Part shown: positions 28,999-33,831 of the stretch, in pieces
Numbering within the stretch: the stretch's first letter is position 1
How the letters are laid out: every line of letters starts with the position of its first letter
Assembly (NCBI GenBank): GCA_002840015.1
Contig: PGZE01000034.1
Span: 1-33,831, forward strand
DNA: 33,831 bases
Direction: 5' to 3'
DNA from: Gammaproteobacteria bacterium HGW-Gammaproteobacteria-2
GTDB taxonomy: Bacteria; Pseudomonadota; Gammaproteobacteria; Xanthomonadales; Xanthomonadaceae
Translations under genes and position numbers: made by a program
Notes under the pieces: generated by a model
What the model saw: the letters and a program-made list of their open reading frames with translations, nothing else
Told to the model about the DNA's origin: nothing
Databases searched by the model: none

Positions 28999-30767
28999 GG
29001 GCGTGCCTTGCTCAGCCGCGACGTCACTTGGGCCGCGTCGGCAATCCGGCGCACAAGCTCCGTCTCCGATCCACTCACGCCGTACAGAGTGAATACCGGG
29101 GCGTCCACAGCGGTCTGGTCGTACTCGCCAGCAGCAGCAACCAATGCACAACGCAGTGTGTCGGGCACCCGCTCCCAGTGTGGCAAGCGGATGCGCCGCA
29201 GGTACTGCGCCTGGAAGCGCAGAAAACCACCCGCCATGCGGGTACAGTAAGCGGCCACGGTCATCACGCTAATCGACGAGCGCAGTACCGCCTGCAACGC
29301 GCGCAAGTCCCAGACATCGGACGTGATGTAATACAGGTTGTGATGCGGATAGTACCGGCCCGGATCGAGCACCACAGTGGCCTCACCCTTGATGTCCGGA
29401 ATCAACAGTTTATGTCGCTGCGCCAGCTCCGGGTAAATACGGTCGATGGTGCGATACCAGCCTTCTCCACTGCGCATGGCAACATGACGTGCAGCAACGG
29501 CATCACGATGCTGTTCAAGATAGGCGGCAAAGCGCGGATAGTCCGCCAGGTTCGCCAAGCGGCCGTCAGGCTCGAACGGATTCAGTACGCCCTTGCCTTT
29601 CCAACATATGCCAGCACGCGTGAGATCGCGCGCCATCACCAACGGCAGCTTGCGCGCCTGCTCCACCGGCAGCGCATCGTAGTCGGCAATGAAAACACGA
29701 TCACAGCCGGTTGCGACACCGATGCCCACCTTGCACGCTGCCTGCTCCAATGTCGGCAACTCGGACTCCAGACGGCGCAGCAGGTCGAGCTGCGGCAGGT
29801 CGTCGAACAGCCATGGCGCGTCGCCGCGATCACGCAACGCGACGCTGCCTACCCAATCTTGTTGCGGTGAAACAGCCAACAATGCCTTGCTTACTTTGGC
29901 CAGCGGCATCTCTTTCAACATGCGCGCATTGGCCACTCGCGTGCATGACGACGCCTCGGCCAACTCGATGTCTGCGGGTCGTCGCACAATGGTGATCGCG
30001 GGATAAGCGGCAACATCGGTTTGGAACGCATCAACCCCTTCCATGTCGATGAAGTGGCTGAGGTGGAAGCCTTGGGAAATCTTGCGTCGCAAAGGGCCAC
30101 CGTAGCGGTTTTTCAACCATCGGTTGGCGCAGATGAAACCGAGCGTGCCGTTTGCTGTCAGCAGGTCGAGCGACCGCTCGAAAAACAGCACATACAGATC
30201 GGCGCGATCATAGAGTGTGTTGAAGCGGCTGCGATACTCGCTCAGCAACGGTGCGGGTATGCGCTCCTGGCGAACGTAAGGTGGATTGCCGACCACGAAG
30301 TCGAATTCATTGTCAAAAGCGCATAGCAAAAAGTCATCACAAATCAGCCATGCGTCGCACAGCGCATCCGCGTCGGCCCCGCACAAGCCAGCATCGATCA
30401 AACACTGCTTCAGGCGCTTCTCCGTACCGGCATGGCTGGCCGGGTGCAACTCCACTGCCCGCACCGCATTTCGTAGATCCGCATACGCATTGCGCGGGTC
30501 CGGAACGCTGCGCAGATAGGCGGTTAGCAATCGTTCGACTGCCGGCAACAAAAAATCACCATTGCCAAACGATGGTTCAAGCAATCGCATGCGATGCAGC
30601 GGTTGATCGCTGGAATAGCCCGAAAGATCGAGAATCACCGCGACCACTTCCGGCAGTGTAAACACTGCCCCTCGCTCACTAACCCCCTCACCCGCCATTT
30701 GCCGCAACGCGTCAGCGACGGCAGGTGCGCGCCATGCCGGGCCAAGACTGTCAAAAAGCAGTGCCAT
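28995..30767 (-). CDS. N6-adenine DNA methyltransferase, partner of the XhoI-family enzyme
   Basis: A 590-residue modification methyltransferase that protects host DNA. The SAM-binding motif [10 protein letters not shown] (63-72) precedes the catalytic N161-P-P-Y164, the order of gamma-class adenine methyltransferases. The C-terminal half (about 330-560) is a large target-recognition region with [16 protein letters not shown] and [11 protein letters not shown]. At 590 residues it resembles Eco57I-like or M.XhoI-type enzymes. It begins 41 bp after nrdJb, with little room for its own promoter, so read-through from the ribonucleotide reductase genes is possible. No controller (C) protein gene is seen. 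By eye the gene looks less GC-rich than its neighbours, in line with transfer. Confidence 0.92.
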   Translation of the reverse strand: MALLFDSLGPAWRAPAVADALRQMAGEGVSERGAVFTLPEVVAVILDLSGYSSDQPLHRMRLLEPSFGNGDFLLPAVERLLTAYLRSVPDPRNAYADLRNAVRAVELHPASHAGTEKRLKQCLIDAGLCGADADALCDAWLICDDFLLCAFDNEFDFVVGNPPYVRQERIPAPLLSEYRSRFNTLYDRADLYVLFFERSLDLLTANGTLGFICANRWLKNRYGGPLRRKISQGFHLSHFIDMEGVDAFQTDVAAYPAITIVRRPADIELAEASSCTRVANARMLKEMPLAKVSKALLAVSPQQDWVGSVALRDRGDAPWLFDDLPQLDLLRRLESELPTLEQAACKVGIGVATGCDRVFIADYDALPVEQARKLPLVMARDLTRAGICWKGKGVLNPFEPDGRLANLADYPRFAAYLEQHRDAVAARHVAMRSGEGWYRTIDRIYPELAQRHKLLIPDIKGEATVVLDPGRYYPHHNLYYITSDVWDLRALQAVLRSSISVMTVAAYCTRMAGGFLRFQAQYLRRIRLPHWERVPDTLRCALVAAAGEYDQTAVDAPVFTLYGVSGSETELVRRIADAAQVTSRLSKARP

Positions 30768-30808
30768 CGGGCGTCAGTCCGCGCGTTGGCGCGTGTGCTG
30801 AGTAGCAC

Positions 30809-31573
30809 TCACCCGCACTTGGAATAGCCGCAATTCAGGCAGGTGGCGCATCCGTCCATGATGATCGTGGCCTTGGTGTTGCACTTCAGGCACATGCTGG
30901 CGCTCGGCGGAAAGCTGGTGCCATCACCGGTCACCGATACGTCGTCGGCAGCTGGCTTTACGCTGGTGGCTGGGGCGGACTCAGTGTTCTTTTTTTTTGC
31001 ACGCGATTCGTAGGCGGCGCGTTTGTCGGCAATCAGCCGCTTCTGGCCGTCGCTGAGCTCGTCATCGACGATCAGGCCGATCGACTTCATGTGTTCTTCT
31101 ACCACCGCGCCGATTTCGGCCACGATCGATGGCATGTACACGCCGCCGGCCTTGAAGTAACCACCGCGCGGGTCGAACACGGCTTTCATTTCATCGACCA
31201 GGAAGGTGACATCACCGCCCTTGCGGAACACCGCCGACATGATCCGGGTGAGCGCAACGATCCACTGGAAGTGATCCATGTTCTTGGAGTTGATGAACAC
31301 CTCGAACGGACGCCGCAACTCGTGTTCGGTACCGGGATTGAGCACGATGTCATTGATGGTGACGTACATTGCGTGCTCGACCAGTGGCGACTTGATCTTG
31401 TAGGTAGAACCCACCAGCACCTCGGGGCGCTCCAGCCGCTCGTGCATCTGGATCACTTCGGCGCCCGCGAATGGGGGCTGCCCGGCTACCGGCTCGGCAA
31501 TCGTTTCGGCCACATGCTGCTCCGGCTTGGCGATGCTGTAACCCTTGATTTTCTTGTTGATCTTCACGGTCAT
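30809..31573 (-). CDS. nrdJb: Class II ribonucleotide reductase small component NrdJb
   Basis: A 254-residue protein matching the C-terminal part of adenosylcobalamin-dependent ribonucleotide reductase, encoded separately as in Pseudomonas (NrdJa/NrdJb). Seen: TSCPD-like sequence with NPGTEHELRRPFEVFINSKN, HFQWIVALTRIMSAVFRKGGD, and a C-terminal cysteine-rich tail C228-x2-C231...C242-x2-C245-x2-C248-x4-C253. The tail should carry redox-active or metal-binding cysteines that re-reduce the active site of NrdJa. A Lys/Ala-rich linker (about 185-215) joins the two parts. The start at 31573 is preceded by AAGGAA. NrdJa lies upstream on the same strand, but a histone-like gene and a hairpin intervene. 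Confidence 0.9.
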   Translation of the reverse strand: MTVKINKKIKGYSIAKPEQHVAETIAEPVAGQPPFAGAEVIQMHERLERPEVLVGSTYKIKSPLVEHAMYVTINDIVLNPGTEHELRRPFEVFINSKNMDHFQWIVALTRIMSAVFRKGGDVTFLVDEMKAVFDPRGGYFKAGGVYMPSIVAEIGAVVEEHMKSIGLIVDDELSDGQKRLIADKRAAYESRAKKKNTESAPATSVKPAADDVSVTGDGTSFPPSASMCLKCNTKATIIMDGCATCLNCGYSKCG

Positions 31574-31650
31574 CGGGGTGTTTCCTTGCACGACTGAGTG
31601 TGACAACACCAATGGATCGGCGCTGTGTTGCGTTAGGTCTGCTGCGGAGT

Positions 31651-31676
31651 GCCGCGCCTTCCGGTCAAGGCGCGGC
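31651..31676 (-). terminator. Hairpin between the histone-like gene and nrdJb
   Basis: A perfect 10-bp stem, GCCGCGCCTT/AAGGCGCGGC, with a 6-base loop, 29 bp past the histone-like stop. No T-run follows on the minus strand, so termination may be partial and read-through into nrdJb possible. Confidence 0.6.
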
Positions 31677-31705
31677 TTCCGTATTTAACGCGGGTTGCGC
31701 GCGCT

Positions 31706-32338
31706 TCAGCGCGCCTTGGCTGCCTTTTTTGCCGGCGCTTTTTTTGCACCCGGTTTTTTCGCTACGGCCTTCTTCGCTGGTGCCTTCTTGGCGACTGCTT
31801 TTTTTGCCGTAAGCTTTTTCGCTGGTGCAGCCTTCTTCACCGGCTTTTTGGCAGGAGCGGTGGCCTTGTGTACGGCGCTGCGTGCCTTGCTCACCGCCTT
31901 CTTCACCGCCTTCACGGCCTTGCCCTCGGCCTTTTTGGCTTTGCCGACCGCTTTCTTGACTGCTTTTTCGGCCTTGCCTTCAAGCTTCTTGGCTTTGCCG
32001 ACGGCTTTCTTGACCGTTCTCTCCGCTTTGGCTTCGGCTTTTTTCACTTTGCCTACGGCCTTCTTTACCGATTTTTCGGCTTTGCCTTCCATACGCTTGG
32101 CTGCGCCAACGGCCTTTTTGACCGCTGCCTTGGCTTTTTTCACCGTCGCCTTGGCTTGCTTTTTGGCGCTGCTTGCGCGCTTGGTGACTGCCTTGCGTGC
32201 CTTGCTGACCGCTTTCTTGGTATCTGCGACAGCCGATTCCGCGCGTTGCACGACGGCACTGCCCACCTTCATGGCAGCATCACTGACGTGCTCCGTATCA
32301 GCCGACATCCCGGATGTAACTCCATTGCCATTGCTCAT
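31706..32338 (-). CDS. Histone H1-like / AlgP-like lysine-alanine-rich protein
   Basis: A 210-residue, very basic Lys/Ala-rich protein resembling eukaryotic H1 tails, Pseudomonas AlgP and chlamydial Hc-type proteins; such proteins bind DNA and compact the nucleoid. Residues 84-155 form four tandem 18-residue repeats (type EGKAEKAVKKAVGKAKKA). The C-terminal 50 residues are PAKKA-type repeats. The N-terminal 50 residues (MSNGNGVTSGMSADTEHVSD onward) are more ordinary. The start at 32338 has GGAGG six bases upstream. No globular fold or signal peptide is seen. It lies between nrdJa and nrdJb on the same strand. A role in DNA compaction is a family inference; the repetitive DNA makes length variation likely. 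Confidence 0.85.
   Translation of the reverse strand: MSNGNGVTSGMSADTEHVSDAAMKVGSAVVQRAESAVADTKKAVSKARKAVTKRASSAKKQAKATVKKAKAAVKKAVGAAKRMEGKAEKSVKKAVGKVKKAEAKAERTVKKAVGKAKKLEGKAEKAVKKAVGKAKKAEGKAVKAVKKAVSKARSAVHKATAPAKKPVKKAAPAKKLTAKKAVAKKAPAKKAVAKKPGAKKAPAKKAAKAR
31874..32089 (-). repeat. Four 54-bp coding repeats in the histone-like gene
   Basis: 216 bp encoding four 18-residue units that begin with E84, E102, E120 and E138. The units share the pattern E-x-K-A-x(3)-V-K-K-A-V-x-K-x-(K/R) and differ mainly at a few positions. Confidence 0.8.
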
Positions 32339-32388
32339 AAAGCCCCTCCTCGGTTCGGGCGAAAGTAGAGCGATTCGATTTCTCGATT

Positions 32389-32411
32389 CCGGCGTTGGCG
32401 CCCAGCGCCGG
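32389..32411. other. Hairpin between nrdJa and the histone-like gene
   Basis: Stem of CCGGCG/CGCCGG extended by a wobble and TGG/CCA pairs to 10 bp around a CGC loop. It sits between the nrdJa stop and the histone-like start. It has no T-tract, but a seven-T run lies on the minus strand just after nrdJa (about 32451-32457). It may end the nrdJa message or structure the next leader. Confidence 0.45.
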
Positions 32412-32474
32412 TGTGTCATCGACACCATGCTAAATCTACTCTTTGTTGCGAAAAAAATCCTCACATGCGCGCAA

Positions 32475-33831
32475 TCAGAACTTGCCGTAGTAGCCTTCCT
32501 TGAGTGCGTCGAACAGATTGGCAGCAGTATGCAGTTCGCCGTCATATTCGATCTCTTCGTTACCACGCGCCTCGACCACTGAACCATCCTCCAACTCGAA
32601 GCGGTAAGTGGTGTTTTCCAGATCGGTCTCTTTCACCAGCACGCCCTGAAAGGCCGCCGGATTGAAGCGAAACGTGGTGCAGCCCTTGAGGCCCTGCTCG
32701 TGGGCATAGCGATAGATGTCCTTGAAGTCCTCGTAACGGTAGTCGGTAGGGACATTCGCGGTTTTCGAGATCGACGAATCCACCCATTTTTGTGCGGCAG
32801 CCTGGATATCGACGTGCTGCTTGGGCGACACATCATCGGCGGCGATGAAGTAGTCGGGCAGGCGGGTCTTGGCATCGTCGCTGTAGGGCATCGCGTCGGG
32901 GTTGACCAGGGTGCGGTAGGCGAGCAACTCGTAACTGTAGACCTCCACCTTCTCCTTGCTCTTCTTGCCTTCGCGGATCACGTTGCGGCTGTAATGGTGG
33001 GCAAAACTGGGCTCGATGCCATTGGAGGCATTGTTGGCCAGGCTCAGCGAAATGGTGCCAGTAGGCGCGATCGAGCTGTGATGGGTGAAACGCGCACCCA
33101 CTTCGGCCAACTCGGCAACCAATTCCGGCGCCACTTCGGCGATGCGCTGCATGTAGCGGCTGTAGCGCGCATGCAGCACCTTGCCGCTGATCTTTTCGCC
33201 GACGCACCAGCCGTCGGCCACCATTTCCGGGCGCTGGCGCAGCATCGCCGCGCTCACCGTGAACACCTCGCCCATGATCGGCGCCGGGCCTTTTTCGCGG
33301 GCCAGTTCCAGTGCCATTTCCCAACCGGCAACGGCCATCTCGCGCGCCACACGTTCGGTAAACGCGCAGCTTTCAGGGGAGCCGTATTTCATGCCGAGCA
33401 GGGTGACGGCGGAACCCAGGCCGAGGAAGCCCATGCCGTGACGGCGCTTGCGCAAAATCTCGTCGCGCTGCTGTTGCAATGGCAAACCATTCACCTCAAC
33501 CACGTTGTCGAGCATGCGCGTGAATACCCGCACCACTTCTTTGTATTCGTCCCAGTCGAAACTGGCTTTTTCGGTAAACGCATTGCGGATGAACTTGGTG
33601 AGATTGACTGAGCCGAGCAAGCAGGCGCCATACGGCGGCAACGGCTGTTCGCCACAAGGATTGGTGGCGCGGATCTGCTCGCACCACCAGTTGTTGTTCA
33701 TCTCGTTGACGCGGTCGATCAGGATGAAACCGGGCTCGGCGAAATCATAGGTGGAGGCCATGATCAGGTCCCACAAGCGCTTGGCGCGGATGCGGTTGTA
33801 GATCTTGCAGGCCACCAGTCCGTCTTCGCGG
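32475..33831 (-). CDS. nrdJa: Adenosylcobalamin-dependent ribonucleotide reductase NrdJa, 5'-truncated by the window edge
   Basis: Large component of class II ribonucleotide reductase, which makes deoxyribonucleotides with coenzyme B12 radical chemistry independently of oxygen. The frame is open to the end of the window, so the N-terminus is missing; about 450 C-terminal residues are visible. Seen: ATNPCGEQPLPPYGACLLGSVNL (position only: near the visible N-terminus), RKRRHGMGFLGLGSA, SSIAPTGTISLSLANNASNGIEP with the phosphate-binding segment, and KGCTTFRF near the C-terminus. The protein ends EGYYGKF without the cysteine tail, which NrdJb supplies. This agrees with a split enzyme as in Pseudomonas. 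Confidence 0.93.
   Translation of the reverse strand, partial: REDGLVACKIYNRIRAKRLWDLIMASTYDFAEPGFILIDRVNEMNNNWWCEQIRATNPCGEQPLPPYGACLLGSVNLTKFIRNAFTEKASFDWDEYKEVVRVFTRMLDNVVEVNGLPLQQQRDEILRKRRHGMGFLGLGSAVTLLGMKYGSPESCAFTERVAREMAVAGWEMALELAREKGPAPIMGEVFTVSAAMLRQRPEMVADGWCVGEKISGKVLHARYSRYMQRIAEVAPELVAELAEVGARFTHHSSIAPTGTISLSLANNASNGIEPSFAHHYSRNVIREGKKSKEKVEVYSYELLAYRTLVNPDAMPYSDDAKTRLPDYFIAADDVSPKQHVDIQAAAQKWVDSSISKTANVPTDYRYEDFKDIYRYAHEQGLKGCTTFRFNPAAFQGVLVKETDLENTTYRFELEDGSVVEARGNEEIEYDGELHTAANLFDALKEGYYGKF

Noticed and set aside
28806..29870. 354-residue plus-strand open frame
   Set aside because: Antisense to the restriction-modification pair, no motif recognised.

Overview
The window is GC-rich chromosomal DNA from a gammaproteobacterium. 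The gene set fits Lysobacterales (Xanthomonadales) or a neighbouring order: a split adenosylcobalamin-dependent ribonucleotide reductase, AceK beside its target Icd, E. coli-type OxyR and RluE, and many GTGGGAGC-headed palindromic repeats. The taxonomic placement is an inference. No tRNA, rRNA, CRISPR array, prophage or insertion sequence was recognised.

Layout. 1-2808: 3' part of dxs, convergent with dinB. 2911-6749 (minus): a peroxide-response cluster of oxyR, rubrerythrin, a CCG-type Fe-S oxidoreductase and a DUF3501 protein. Both oxyR and the rubrerythrin gene are preceded by tandem 15-bp dyads whose centres are exactly 22 bp apart, the geometry of an OxyR site. 6912-9596: an exported M1 aminopeptidase. 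10137-15180: a roughly 1405-residue exported membrane protein of unknown function, which looks like a tandem duplication of one module and overlaps prmC. 15446-16771 (minus): a methyltransferase and an RluE-like pseudouridine synthase. 16837-18590: an ABC exporter gene broken near its 3' end. 18643-19533 (minus): a lipoprotein with a methyltransferase fold. 19826-24439 (minus): aceK and icd, separated by the remains of two toxin-antitoxin modules. 24629-27967: a SWIM/SNF2 helicase. 28219-30767 (minus): a XhoI/PaeR7I-family restriction-modification pair. 30809-33831 (minus): nrdJb and nrdJa with a histone-H1-like gene between them.

How the genes work together. OxyR probably controls the rubrerythrin operon, in which the Fe-S protein may supply electrons to a rubrerythrin that lacks its own rubredoxin domain. 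AceK phosphorylates Icd at the glyoxylate branch point; the target serine is present. PrmC methylates release factors. The restriction and modification genes are translationally coupled.

Three neighbouring or nearby genes carry out-of-frame internal deletions (ABC exporter, HigB-like toxin, ParD-like antitoxin) and a ParE-like toxin is truncated. The gaps between genes hold six clusters of about 17 REP-like units. Their short head and tail are constant while the hairpin stem changes on both sides together.

The best candidates for something undescribed are the duplicated giant membrane protein, the OxyR-linked rubrerythrin/Fe-S/DUF3501 operon, and the exported lipoprotein methyltransferase.
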